This document shows positions 49,467 through 59,044 of a DNA stretch of 64,000 nucleotides, piece after piece; position 1 is the first letter of the stretch, and the number at the start of each line of letters is the position of its first letter. The DNA is from JALZMG01 sp963755235 (GTDB lineage Bacteria > Actinomycetota > Acidimicrobiia > Acidimicrobiales > Ilumatobacteraceae). Both the position numbers and the translations under genes were made by a program. The notes beneath the pieces were generated by a model. That model saw only the letters and a program-made list of their open reading frames with translations. It searched no databases and was not told the origin of the DNA. The DNA is taken from the NCBI GenBank assembly GCA_963755235.1, contig CAVWJT010000012.1, positions 135,100 to 199,099 of the forward strand, written 5' to 3'.

Positions 49467-49810
49467 GACTCGCTCCGCTCCCGCTGGGCGGCCTGGGCGT
49501 CGACGCCTTCGTAGCCGGTCATCGCGTAGACCCCTTCGCGGACCGGGCCGTAGGTGGCGATGCCGTCGCGCATCCGCTGCAGGTAGTCAGCCCACGGGAT
49601 CTCGTGCAGCGCGGCGAAGTACATCAGGATCTGGCCGTTGACCCCGAGGTGGTACAGGAATCCGATGTCCGGCGCGACGAGCGCGGCGCGCTCGTCGTCG
49701 GCGAGCTCGTAGCCGGCCAGCGCGCTGTCCCGGTCGGCCAGGTACGCCTGCTGCCGCGCGGGGTCGCGGTTGAGCTCGAAGAGGAACTTCTGCACGTAGT
49801 AGAGGCTCAT
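49463..49810 (-). CDS. ligA: Extradiol dioxygenase LigA-type small subunit
   Basis: 115 aa. The alpha-helical LigA domain is visible in YVQKFLFELNRDPARQQAYL, the ELADDERAALVAPDIGFLYHLGVNG block and QILMYFAAL. The start is ATG at 49810. It lids the active site of the LigB subunit encoded by the overlapping gene. The pair forms its own two-gene unit, convergent with disA and following dinB by 28 nt. Confidence 0.8.
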   Translation of the reverse strand: MSLYYVQKFLFELNRDPARQQAYLADRDSALAGYELADDERAALVAPDIGFLYHLGVNGQILMYFAALHEIPWADYLQRMRDGIATYGPVREGVYAMTGYEGVDAQAAQRERSES

Positions 49811-49838
49811 GGCGAGGCCAATTCCACCACACGGGTGG

Positions 49839-51026
49839 TCAGTCCGGCAGCAGCGGCATCGCGGGTGGGCCGTCGTTGCCGAGCAGCACGGCCCGCGTGA
49901 CGGCACTGGTGCCGAAGCGCTCGCGCACGGCGTCGACGACGGTGTCGAGCGGGCCGCCCGGTCGTTCGAACGGCAGCGCGAGCTGGACGGTGTCGTCGTC
50001 GTCGAGGTTGGCGACGGCGATCCCGACCAGCGTCAGGCCGCGCTGCTCGACCAGCGGCGTCGCCGCCTCCATCAGACCACGAGCCGCGGTGAGGATCGTC
50101 CGGGTCTCCGCCGTCGGCCAGCGCAACGTGTGCGACCTCGTGGCCCGGGAGAAGTCGTCGAAGCGCAGCCGCAGCGTCACCGTCCGACCGATCCGCCGAG
50201 CGGTGCGCATCCGGCGGGTGACGCGGTCGACGAGGCCGACCACGACAGCGTCGATCGCGTCCGGTGGCCGCGCTCGGCGACCGAGGGCGCGCTGGGAGCC
50301 GATCGACCGGCGCCGGCGCCGAGCCTCCACGGGCCGGGGATCACGGTTGTGGGCGAGGGCATGGAGGTGGTGACCCGACGCCCGGCCGAGCATCGAGACC
50401 AGCGCGCCCTGGGGGAGCCGGGCGACGTCGGCGACGGTCGTGATCCCCCGCGCGTGGAGCTTGCCGGCGGTCGCCGGCCCGACGCCCCACAACCGCTCGA
50501 CCGGTAGCGGGTGGAGGAAGGCCAGCTCGCCGCCGACCGGCACGACGAGCAGGCCGTCGGGCTTGGCCACCCCGCTCGCCACCTTGGCGAGGAACTTCGT
50601 CCGCGCCACCCCGACCGTGATCGGCAGACCGACCCGCTCGCGCACGTCCCGTCGCAACTGCAGGGCGATCTCCGCCGGAGTGCCGGACACCCGCCGCAGC
50701 CCGCCGACGTCGAGGAACGCCTCGTCGATCGACAGCCCCTCGACGAGCGGTGTCGTGTCGTCGAACACTTGGAACACGGCCTTGCTCGCCTCCGAGTAGG
50801 CCTCCATGCGCGGCGGGACGACGATCGCGTGCGGGCACAGCCGGCGCGCCTGGGTCCCGCCCATCGCGCCGTAGACGCCGTACGCCCGGGCCTCGTAGCT
50901 GGCCGCCAGCACGACGCCGCCGCCGACGATCACCGGCCGGCCGCGCAGGCGCGGGTCGTCCCGCTGCTCCACCGACGCGAAGAAGGCGTCGAGGTCGGCG
51001 TGGAGGATCGTGGCGTCCTCGTTCAC
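49839..51026 (-). CDS. dinB: DNA polymerase IV (Y-family)
   Basis: 395 aa. Catalytic palm motifs are ILHADLDAFFASVEQ and GLSIDEAFLDV; the little-finger domain runs to the end, but no beta-clamp motif is clear at the C-terminus (it ends PPAMPLLPD). Error-prone translesion synthesis. The GTG at 51026 lies 8 nt after a TACGAT box. A LexA-type box overlaps the -35 region. Confidence 0.92.
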   Translation of the reverse strand: MNEDATILHADLDAFFASVEQRDDPRLRGRPVIVGGGVVLAASYEARAYGVYGAMGGTQARRLCPHAIVVPPRMEAYSEASKAVFQVFDDTTPLVEGLSIDEAFLDVGGLRRVSGTPAEIALQLRRDVRERVGLPITVGVARTKFLAKVASGVAKPDGLLVVPVGGELAFLHPLPVERLWGVGPATAGKLHARGITTVADVARLPQGALVSMLGRASGHHLHALAHNRDPRPVEARRRRRSIGSQRALGRRARPPDAIDAVVVGLVDRVTRRMRTARRIGRTVTLRLRFDDFSRATRSHTLRWPTAETRTILTAARGLMEAATPLVEQRGLTLVGIAVANLDDDDTVQLALPFERPGGPLDTVVDAVRERFGTSAVTRAVLLGNDGPPAMPLLPD

Positions 51027-51051
51027 CGCCTCGCATCGTACACTCGTTTGT

Positions 51052-51065
51052 CGAACGAGCGTTCA
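51052..51065. promoter_or_regulatory. LexA (SOS) box at dinB
   Basis: CGAACGAGCGTTCA fits the Gram-positive SOS consensus CGAAC-N4-GTTC. It lies 11 nt upstream of the dinB -10 (TACGAT, 51035-51040 on the minus strand), where LexA would block polymerase. Damage induction of dinB is therefore expected. Confidence 0.7.
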
Positions 51066-51074
51066 GCGGAATCG

Positions 51075-51662
51075 CTATGCGGGATCGGGGATGTCGGTCG
51101 GATCCTGGACGAGCTGGGTCGTCGGGGTGGAGTCGAGCGCTCCCGTCGCCATCAATTCGCGCACCGCCGGCACCGGGTCGCTGTCGGCGAACAGCCCGTC
51201 GTCGCGGTAGTCGGCGTCACGCCCGGTGGCGTCGTCGACCCACCACGACGCCTCGAGGGCGATGCCGTTCGGATCGGTGAAGTAGATCGAGCGCATGAAC
51301 CCGTGGTCGACGACGTCGGTGACCTCACAGCCGGCCTCCTTGAGCCGGGCGCGCAGCGACTCGAGGGAGCGCTCGTCCGGGAGGTTGAGCGAGAGATGGT
51401 CGAACTGGATGGCCCGTTTGTCCGGTACCCCTGCGGGTTTGGCGAAGCGCGCCAGGTCGGCGTCGGCGTACTCGAAGAAGGCGATCGTGTTCTGCGCTCC
51501 GACCTCGAAGAAGTAGTGCCGGAACGAGGCGGTGCCGATCGTCGCCACCAGCCGGGCACCGAGCACGCCGTGGTAGAAGCGCACCGTGGCGTCCATGTCG
51601 GACGTGACCAGCGCGAGATGGTTGATGCCCCGCCAGCGGGGCTGCTCGGCGGTTGCTGTCAT
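51075..51662 (-). CDS. VOC-family (glyoxalase/extradiol-type) protein
   Basis: 195 aa. Two halves of the VOC fold are visible: INHLALVTSDMDATVRFYHGVLG and FDHLSLNLPDERSLESL (as regions), with IYFTDPNGIALEASWW closing the second. The His and Glu metal ligands are kept. Could be a ring-cleavage dioxygenase or another VOC enzyme; the nearby aromatic genes make the first attractive but do not prove it. Confidence 0.7.
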   Translation of the reverse strand: MTATAEQPRWRGINHLALVTSDMDATVRFYHGVLGARLVATIGTASFRHYFFEVGAQNTIAFFEYADADLARFAKPAGVPDKRAIQFDHLSLNLPDERSLESLRARLKEAGCEVTDVVDHGFMRSIYFTDPNGIALEASWWVDDATGRDADYRDDGLFADSDPVPAVRELMATGALDSTPTTQLVQDPTDIPDPA

Positions 51663-51726
51663 GCGTCGATCGTACGCCTGCGGACCTGGCCCGCAACCTC
51701 CGGTGCCCGTGCGCGCACCCTCGGGA

Positions 51727-51732
51727 TAGGGT
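51727..51732 (+). promoter_or_regulatory. -10 box of the ECF sigma gene at 51740
   Basis: TAGGGT is followed by 7 nt and the ATG, again the leaderless spacing. Confidence 0.45.
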
Positions 51733-51739
51733 GCGAGCG

Positions 51740-52750
<1,011 letters not shown>

Positions 52751-52771
52751 GCGCCGGCCCGCAGGGTCGCG

Positions 52772-53692
52772 ATGATCGAACGCTTCGGGTCGGTCGAGCT
52801 CGTCGTCGTCGGTTCGCTGAACGTCGACCAGGTCGTGTACTGCGAGCGCGTTCCCGACGAGGGTGAGACGCTCGTCGCCGAGCAGTACGGGCAGGGATTC
52901 GGCGGCAAGGGCGCCAATCAAGCGGTGATGGCGGCGCGCCTCGGCGCCCGGGTGGCGATGATCGGCTGTCTCGGTGACGACGACCTCGGCGACGCCACGA
53001 TCGCCAACCTCGCGGCGATGGCGGTCGACGCGACGGGCATCACGCGGGTGTCCGGGGTGTCGAGCGGGGTCGCCTCGATCTGGGTCGATGCCGCGGGCAG
53101 CAACCGCATCCTGATCGTCCCCGGCGCCAACGGCGCCCTCACCGCCGGTCACGTCACGGACGCCCTCGCCGGCCGCCGGCCCCACGCCGTCGTCGCCCAG
53201 CTCGAGACGCCGCAGGCTGCGACGGCCGCCGCGTTCGACGCGGCCCGCGCCACCGGCGCGCTGACCGTCCTCAATCCGGCACCGGCCGCGCCGGTCGAGC
53301 CCGCCGTCCTCGCCCACGTCGACTGGCTCGTGGCCAACGAGTCGGAGTTCGCCCTCCTGTTCGGCTCCGGGCCGACGACGGACGCGGTCGCCGCGGCGGC
53401 AGCCGAGTGGCGCTGTGGCATGGTGGTCACGCTCGGCGCGGCCGGGGCGCTCGTCGCGGCGAGCACCGAGGCGGCCGATCCGGTGCCGGCACCAGCCGTC
53501 ACCGCCGTCGACACGACCGGCGCCGGGGACGCCTTCGTCGGCACGTTCGCCGTGGGTCTCGCCGCCGGGCTGAACCCTCGCGAGGCGGTCCGTCTGGGCT
53601 GTGTCGCCGGTGCCCTGTCGGTGCAGCGCCAGGGCACCCAGACCTCGTTTCCGACCGCCGCCGAGCTCGAGACCGCTGCGCACCAGCTCTGA
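52772..53692 (+). CDS. rbsK: Ribokinase-type PfkB sugar kinase
   Basis: 306 aa. The ribokinase signature GFGGKGANQAVMAARLG near residue 50 and the catalytic DTTGAGDAFVGTFAVG near the end are both present. N-terminal VVVGSLNVDQVV is typical. Phosphorylates ribose or a related sugar or nucleoside. It starts 21 nt after the ECF sigma stop. No transporter or other sugar genes lie nearby. Confidence 0.85.
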   Translation: MIERFGSVELVVVGSLNVDQVVYCERVPDEGETLVAEQYGQGFGGKGANQAVMAARLGARVAMIGCLGDDDLGDATIANLAAMAVDATGITRVSGVSSGVASIWVDAAGSNRILIVPGANGALTAGHVTDALAGRRPHAVVAQLETPQAATAAAFDAARATGALTVLNPAPAAPVEPAVLAHVDWLVANESEFALLFGSGPTTDAVAAAAAEWRCGMVVTLGAAGALVAASTEAADPVPAPAVTAVDTTGAGDAFVGTFAVGLAAGLNPREAVRLGCVAGALSVQRQGTQTSFPTAAELETAAHQL

Positions 53693-53709
53693 CGTCCCGG
53701 CGGAGGGCG

Positions 53710-54081
53710 ATGAGTTTCGGTGGCGGCGCCAGTCTGGTTCCGGTGATGAGACGAGAGTCACACGCCGTGGCCGCGGCCCTGCACCCCCCGCATGGGCCGC
53801 GCACGGTCGTGCTGATGATCGACGCACCGTTGACCGCCGACACCGTCGCCTCGCTGTGCGACCGGGTGGGGGCCGCACTCCGGGGCGTCGACGTCGACCT
53901 GGTCACGTGCGACGTCCGCCGGCTCACCGCCCCGGACGTCTACGTCGTGGACGCGTTGGCCCGGCTGCAGCTCACCGCCCGCCGCGCCGGCAGTTCGATC
54001 AGGCTCCGCGCCGTCTCGGCCGATCTTCGTGACCTGCTCGAGTTGGCGGGCCTGCGGGGCGCCGTGCCCTGCGCATCCTGA
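53710..54081 (+). CDS. STAS-domain protein
   Basis: 123 aa. The pattern VVLMIDAPLTADTVASLCDRVG, LVTCDVRRLTAPDVYVVDALARLQL and RLRAVSADLRDLLELAGL fits the STAS fold of anti-anti-sigma proteins, but the usual phosphorylated Ser/Thr after a DxS motif is replaced (DVRRLTAPD). A role in partner switching is possible. The ATG at 53710 is used. Convergent with a VOC gene. Confidence 0.68.
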   Translation: MSFGGGASLVPVMRRESHAVAAALHPPHGPRTVVLMIDAPLTADTVASLCDRVGAALRGVDVDLVTCDVRRLTAPDVYVVDALARLQLTARRAGSSIRLRAVSADLRDLLELAGLRGAVPCAS

Positions 54082-54087
54082 TCACGC

Positions 54088-54402
54088 TCAGGGCAATCGC
54101 TCGATGAACTGGACGTAGTTACCGTCGGGATCGAGAACCGTGCCGATGAGCCCGCACGGCCCCGCCTCGAGCTCCCGCACCCACACCGCCCCGCGGGCGA
54201 TGAGTCGGGCCTCGACGGCGGCCGCATCGCCGACGAGGACGTTGGCGATCAACCGCTGCGGCTCGCTGGCCCGCGGCGCCAACTCGGGTCGGTGCACGAT
54301 CGGCACGTCGAGCTCGAGCACCGAGCGGTACCACTCGCGCAACCGATCGGGGTCGGCGCTCCCGAGCAGGATGGTGCCGATTGCGGGCGTCGCCTGGGCC
54401 AT
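54088..54402 (-). CDS. Small VOC-family protein
   Basis: 104 aa single-unit VOC domain: ILLGSADPDRLREWYRSVLEL at the start and GLIGTVLDPDGNYVQFIERLP at the end. Few metal ligands are evident (the usual first His is Leu), so it may bind rather than turn over a ligand. The start is ATG at 54402 (MAQATPAIG). Confidence 0.7.
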   Translation of the reverse strand: MAQATPAIGTILLGSADPDRLREWYRSVLELDVPIVHRPELAPRASEPQRLIANVLVGDAAAVEARLIARGAVWVRELEAGPCGLIGTVLDPDGNYVQFIERLP

Positions 54403-54514
54403 GATCGTCGTTTTCCTCCGCGAGGTCTCAGCCATGGACCGATGCGGGCGAGGAAACTCATCGGACGAGCCGACCTCACGTTTCGCGGGCGGCGAGCGTT
54501 TACTGGGTGTGACC

Positions 54515-55006
54515 ATGGCCGAGCAACGACCGTTCGAGGAGATCGTCACCGAGCACGGGACGGTCGTGATGCGGGTGTGCAGGGCGCTGCTCGGCCCGAG
54601 CGACGCAGAGGATGCCTGGGCCGAGACATTCCTCGCCGCACTCCGCACCTACCCGACGCTGCGGCCAGACAGCAATGTGCGCGGGTGGCTGGTCACCATC
54701 GCCCACCGCAAGGCGATCGACCACATCCGGTCGAGCGCCCGCACGCCCCGTCCGGCGGACGGCTTGCCCGAACCCGTGGCGACCGGGTCGAACCCGGCCG
54801 ACTCCGTCCCCGACACCGAGCTCTGGTCGGCGGTGGCGGCGCTGCCCACCGGTCAGCGCACGGCCGTCGTCTACCACTACGTCGCCGGGCTGCCGTACGC
54901 CGAGATCGCCGCGATGACGGAGACGACGGTGGCGGCCACCCGCCGCCGCGCCGCCGACGGCATCGCCAACCTGCGCCAGCACTACCCAGGAGGAAACCGA
55001 TCATGA
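54515..55006 (+). CDS. ECF sigma factor leading the alkylation-repair operon
   Basis: 163 aa. Region 2 has MRVCRALLGPSDAEDAWAETFLAAL and DSNVRGWLVTIAHRKAIDHIR; region 4 has LPTGQRTAVVYHYVAGLPYAEIAAM with TTVAATRRRAADGIANLR. The ATG at 54515 is chosen; a GTG 7 nt earlier is out of frame. Its stop overlaps ogt (ATGA). No anti-sigma gene follows; instead the operon continues with three DNA-alkylation genes, so the factor probably controls or responds to that task. Confidence 0.86.
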   Translation: MAEQRPFEEIVTEHGTVVMRVCRALLGPSDAEDAWAETFLAALRTYPTLRPDSNVRGWLVTIAHRKAIDHIRSSARTPRPADGLPEPVATGSNPADSVPDTELWSAVAALPTGQRTAVVYHYVAGLPYAEIAAMTETTVAATRRRAADGIANLRQHYPGGNRS

Positions 55007-55605
55007 CCACCACCGAGATGCTCGCTCGCATTCCCGCCCCCGATCCGGACGCCGCCGCCCGGCTGCATGACCAACTGGTCGCGCAGGCCGACGGCGAGGG
55101 ACTGCTGGACGTCTCCTACCGCACGCTCGACAGCCCGGTCGGACCGCTCCTGCTGGCCGCGACGTCCGACGGCCTGGTGCGGGTCGCCTTCGATCGCGAA
55201 GACCACGACGCGGTGCTGGCCCGGCTCGCCGCCGAGATCAGCCCGCGCATCCTGCGGTCGCCGCGTCGCCTCGACGCGGCCGCCCGGCAGCTCGACGAGT
55301 ACTTCGCCCGGAGTCGCCGGCGGTTCGACCTGCCGGTCGACCTCCAGCTCGCCCACGGCTTCCGGCGCACCGTGTTGACGCACCTGCGGGCGATCCCGTA
55401 CGGCGCGACCGAGTCCTACGCCACGGTCGCCGCGGCGACCGGGAAGCCGGCGGCGGTGCGGGCGGTCGGAACCGCGTGCGCGCGGAACCCGCTCCCGCTC
55501 GTCGTGCCGTGCCACCGGGTCGTGCGCAGCGATGGGACGCTCGGCCAGTACGGCGGCGGAGCTGAGGTCAAGGAACAGCTGCTGCGGATGGAGGGGTCTG
55601 CGTGA
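55003..55605 (+). CDS. ogt: Methylated-DNA-protein-cysteine methyltransferase
   Basis: 200 aa. The active-site motif is PCHRV (LPLVVPCHRVVRSDG); the DNA-binding helix region RTVLTHLRAIPYGATESYATVA precedes it. Removes alkyl groups from O6-alkylguanine. AGGAGG lies upstream of the ATG. The N-terminal 35 residues are an extra segment that overlaps translationally with the sigma gene. Confidence 0.92.
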   Translation: MTTTEMLARIPAPDPDAAARLHDQLVAQADGEGLLDVSYRTLDSPVGPLLLAATSDGLVRVAFDREDHDAVLARLAAEISPRILRSPRRLDAAARQLDEYFARSRRRFDLPVDLQLAHGFRRTVLTHLRAIPYGATESYATVAAATGKPAAVRAVGTACARNPLPLVVPCHRVVRSDGTLGQYGGGAEVKEQLLRMEGSA

Positions 55606-56337
55606 GCGTGGCGACCCACGCCTCGGTGGACGAGCGGGTCGACCGTTTGGACTGGCCGGCGATCGCCGCCGGGCTCGACGATCTCGGGTGCGCGTCGACC
55701 GGTCCGGTCCTGTCCGCCGACGAGTGCCGGACCCTCGCCGACCTCTACGCCGAGGACGACTCGCTTCCGGTCGACGATCGACATGGCGCGCTACCGCTTC
55801 GGCGAGGGTGAGTACCGCTACTTCGACCACCCCTTGCCGGACCTGGTCACCGACCTGCGGGCGGCGTTCTGGCCGCACCTCCTGCCGATCGCCCGGGAGT
55901 GGGCGACGAAGCTCGGGCGCCCGGCACCGTGGCCGGACAGGCTCGACGACTGGCTCGCCCAGTGCCACGCCGCCGGCCAGCGGCGCCCGACTCCGCTGCT
56001 GCTGCGCTACCGACCAGGCGACTGGAACGCGCTCCACCGCGATCTCTACGGCGACCTGGTCTTCCCGCTCCAGGTCGTCGTCGGCCTCGATGCGCCCGAC
56101 GTCGACTACACCGGGGGCGAGTTCCTCGTCGTCGAGCAGCGTCCGCGGGCCCAGTCCCGCGGGACGGCGACGATCATCGGCAAGGGACAGGCGCTCGTCT
56201 TCACGACCCGCGATCGTCCCGTCCTCGGCTCGCGCGGCTGCTCTGCTTGGTCCGCCGCCCCGATGCGCCATGGCGTGAGCGTGCTGCGCAGCGGCCATCG
56301 ACTCACCCTCGGGCTCGTCTTCCACGACGCCGCATGA
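55602..56337 (+). CDS. 2OG-Fe(II) oxygenase, one frameshift
   Basis: About 244 aa when joined. The two parts meet near 55765, where removing one base links AEDDS to FRSTIDMARYRFGEGEYRYF. The catalytic core LHRDLYGDLVFPLQVVVGL supplies the HxD iron ligands and GGEFLVVEQRPRAQSR follows; the C-terminal MRHGVSVLRSGHRLTLGLVFHDA gives the distal His and the 2OG-binding Arg. The GTG at 55602 overlaps the ogt stop. Proteins of this type are often encoded next to Ada/Ogt/AlkB genes; the substrate is unknown. Confidence 0.83.
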
Positions 56338-56999
56338 CCGAGGCGACGCTGCTCCCTCGGGCCGGCGGGGAGATCGGGCCGGGCGCGGTGCACGTGCCGG
56401 ACTGGCTCACGCCCGCCGAGCAACGAGAGCTCGTCACGGCGTGCCGCCAGTGGGCGCGCCCTCCGGCCCCGATGCACGCGCCCCGACTCCCGAACGGAGC
56501 GACGATGTCGGTGCAGATGGTCTGCCTCGGCTGGCACTGGGCGCCCTATCGGTACACGCGGACGGCCGACGACGTCGATGGCGCCCCTGTCACGCCGTTC
56601 CCGTCGTGGCTCGGCGAGCTGGGCCGACGCGCCGTCCGGGACGCCTTCGACGATCCCGCGCTCGCCGCTGGCTACGCGCCTGACGTGGCACTCGTCAACC
56701 TGTACGCCGACGGCGCCCGGATGGGCATGCACCAAGATCGCGACGAGCGAAGCGACGATCCGGTCGTCTCGCTCAGCCTCGGCGATGCGTGCACGTTCCG
56801 CTTCGGGAACACTGTCAACCGCGGGCGCCCGTACACGGACGTCGAGCTGGCGTCCGGCGACCTGTTCGTGTTCGGCGGACCGGCGCGCTTTGCGTTCCAC
56901 GGGGTGCCGAAGGTCCACCCGGGCAGCGCACCGGACGGCATCGGGCTGACCGGGCGGCTGAACATCACGATGCGGGTGACCGGTCTCACCACCACGTGA
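56334..56999 (+). CDS. alkB: Alpha-ketoglutarate-dependent DNA dioxygenase AlkB
   Basis: 221 aa. Iron ligands HQD (MGMHQDRDERS) and His in FAFHGVPKV, and the 2OG-binding RLNITMR are all visible; the nucleotide-recognition lid includes MVCLGWHWAPYRYTR. Repairs 1-methyladenine and 3-methylcytosine by oxidative demethylation. The ATG overlaps the 2OG oxygenase stop. Last gene of the sigma-ogt-2OG-alkB unit. Confidence 0.93.
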   Translation: MTEATLLPRAGGEIGPGAVHVPDWLTPAEQRELVTACRQWARPPAPMHAPRLPNGATMSVQMVCLGWHWAPYRYTRTADDVDGAPVTPFPSWLGELGRRAVRDAFDDPALAAGYAPDVALVNLYADGARMGMHQDRDERSDDPVVSLSLGDACTFRFGNTVNRGRPYTDVELASGDLFVFGGPARFAFHGVPKVHPGSAPDGIGLTGRLNITMRVTGLTTT

Positions 57000-57003
57000 T
57001 TCG

Positions 57004-58953
57004 TCACACCGGCGCGGGCGCTGCCTCGGTGGAATCGTCGTCGACGACCGTGTCGTCGGAGGAGGCGACGGCGTCGCCGTAGAGGAACGTCATGACCAGC
57101 GCGCCGTAGGGCATCGCCAGGACCTCGCACGCGGCGATGATCGCCGAGAGCGCCCACAGTGGGAGCCCGGTGAAGATGACGAGGAGCAGCAGTCCGACGA
57201 TCACGCCGACGGTGCCGATGAACACCGCGACCAGCAACGTGACGAGGGCGGTGTGCCACCACCGCTTCCTCACCAGTTCGGCGCTGCGGGCGAGGGTGCG
57301 GAAGCCGCTCCGCCCTTCGAGCATCGTGACCTGGGGGATGAACTGCCAGCGCACCAGCAGCCAGATCGCGATCGGGATCCCGATGACGGCGAGGTCGAGC
57401 ACGACGATGATCAGCGCGGCGGGGAAGAACGCGGCCGCGAGCGGCCCGATCCGGCGTGCCACCGCCTGCAGCGCGTCGCCTGCGGAGGCCCGGATGCCCT
57501 GGGGACCGCCGACGATCCACGCGACCGCGCCGGAGATCAGGACGAAGGCGAGGACCCCGAACAGCGCGGCGATGCTCGAGGCGATGACGAGCCGGCCGCC
57601 GGTGCCCTCAGTGTCCGAGACGGTGACGAGATCGCCGATGAACGGCAGCCGTTTGATCATCGCACCGGCGAGGAGCGCGACGACGGCGACCGGAACGGCG
57701 ATCGCACCGACCGCGGTGAACGTCCCGGGATGGCGCCGGTACGTCGCGCCCGAGACTCGGGCGATCTCGCCCGTCCGGCGCCGAAGCGGGAGGGGGACGG
57801 GTCCGACCGAGCGCCACGACGTGCGACGGACGATGAACACGGCCAGCGCCGTGAGCAGCGCCAGCACGAACAGCACGCGAGCGGGCGAGGCGACGAACCT
57901 CACGAACTGGACCGAGCCCCACTCGACCACGCTGCAGAAGGTGTCGATCAGTTCCGTCCCCCGCGTGTCGCCGGTCGGGACGACGAACGAGCTGTCGCGT
58001 AGGCCCTCGTGCCACGTGACGGGCTCGGTCCACTGCGGCTTGGTGTTCGGACCGGTCGGTCCGTTGTTCGGCGCCGCGTGCCGTTCGCCCCAGCGTCCGT
58101 CGAACCCGACCCAGGCGAGCAGGTCGCTCGGATCGTCGACCGCGTCCGGGAGCACGACGACGTCCGGCTCGACCCTGGTCGAGGGTTCCTCGGTGTCGTC
58201 GCAGCCGAACCCCTCGGATCCACTCCGCCCCATGTAGAGGGCGGCGGCGAAGTAGCTGGCGTGGGAGCGTTGCGATGAGTAGACGACCGGGTGGGTGCCT
58301 CCTTCGCGCTCGAGCTTGTCGTCGGTCCAGTCGGCGCGCTCGCCCCCCTCGTGTTGGGCGTAGCCGACGCTGACCGGGTCGGTGGCGAGCGCCTCGGCGA
58401 CCGTCGACGCCGGGAACAGGAGCTGGACGAACTCCCAGTCGCCCTCGTGCTTGTTGTTCCAGTCGTTGTAGTACCAGAAGAGCCAGTACTGCAGGGCGAG
58501 CAGGTCGGGACGGTCGGGCTGCTGGGCGACGTGGGCGTAAACCACGGCCGGCTGCCCGGCGTTGAAGCGGTTGTGATCCTGCTCGTAGAGACATCCCGGC
58601 CGGAGCGAGTCGCCGGGAAAGTCGAGGTAGAAGCCCTCCCCGAGGTTGGCGAGATCGCTCGCGCCCGGGGCGCGGGTCACCGTCGGGTCACCGTTGCCGA
58701 CCTGGCGGAGGGCGATCTGCGGGTTGTCCAGCAGCAGATCGACGGCCATCGGGGCGAACGGCTCCCCGTCGCTGTCGCAGTCCGCCTCCTGGGTGCGCAA
58801 CTTCACGATGGGCGCGTACCGCTCGGCGAGCTCCTGCTCGTCGGCGGACTGCGCGTCGACCGCGGACGCCGCCGGCACGAACGCGAGCATCGTCAGCGCA
58901 GCGCCGATCCCCAGCCGCAGCGGACGCCGCCATCGGGACGACCGCGGGCTCAT
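57004..58953 (-). CDS. Vps62-like secreted domain fused to a multi-TM region
   Basis: 649 aa. A signal peptide (LGIGAALTMLAFVPAASAVDAQ) is followed by an outside domain with RYAPIVKLR, LQYWLFWYYNDWNNKHEGDWEFVQLLF and YSSQRSHASYFAAALYMG, which resembles the Vps62 domain family. One helix (VLFVLALLTALAVFIV) then leads to a second membrane part with about five helices, resembling the C-terminal membrane domain of some glycerophosphodiesterase-type proteins (FRTLARSAELVRKRWWHTALV). Function unknown. It is convergent with alkB, 4 nt apart. Confidence 0.6.
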   Translation of the reverse strand: MSPRSSRWRRPLRLGIGAALTMLAFVPAASAVDAQSADEQELAERYAPIVKLRTQEADCDSDGEPFAPMAVDLLLDNPQIALRQVGNGDPTVTRAPGASDLANLGEGFYLDFPGDSLRPGCLYEQDHNRFNAGQPAVVYAHVAQQPDRPDLLALQYWLFWYYNDWNNKHEGDWEFVQLLFPASTVAEALATDPVSVGYAQHEGGERADWTDDKLEREGGTHPVVYSSQRSHASYFAAALYMGRSGSEGFGCDDTEEPSTRVEPDVVVLPDAVDDPSDLLAWVGFDGRWGERHAAPNNGPTGPNTKPQWTEPVTWHEGLRDSSFVVPTGDTRGTELIDTFCSVVEWGSVQFVRFVASPARVLFVLALLTALAVFIVRRTSWRSVGPVPLPLRRRTGEIARVSGATYRRHPGTFTAVGAIAVPVAVVALLAGAMIKRLPFIGDLVTVSDTEGTGGRLVIASSIAALFGVLAFVLISGAVAWIVGGPQGIRASAGDALQAVARRIGPLAAAFFPAALIIVVLDLAVIGIPIAIWLLVRWQFIPQVTMLEGRSGFRTLARSAELVRKRWWHTALVTLLVAVFIGTVGVIVGLLLLVIFTGLPLWALSAIIAACEVLAMPYGALVMTFLYGDAVASSDDTVVDDDSTEAAPAPV

Positions 58954-59044
58954 GCGACCGGCACCGTACCGGTTGGCGCGAGGCGCCGACGCCGGGCAAC
59001 ATCGCGGCCGACGTCACTGGACGGCGAGCGATGAGGAGAGCCAC

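Noticed and set aside
51043..51060. CTCGTTTGTCGAACGAG at dinB considered as a third PcaR-type operator
   Set aside because: It overlaps a better match to the LexA box and precedes a DNA-repair gene; its arms do not match the 15-mer of the pca sites.
54088..54648. Longer start (to 54648) for the small VOC gene
   Set aside because: The added N-terminus reads through the ECF sigma region with shadow composition; the ATG at 54402 starts the VOC fold.
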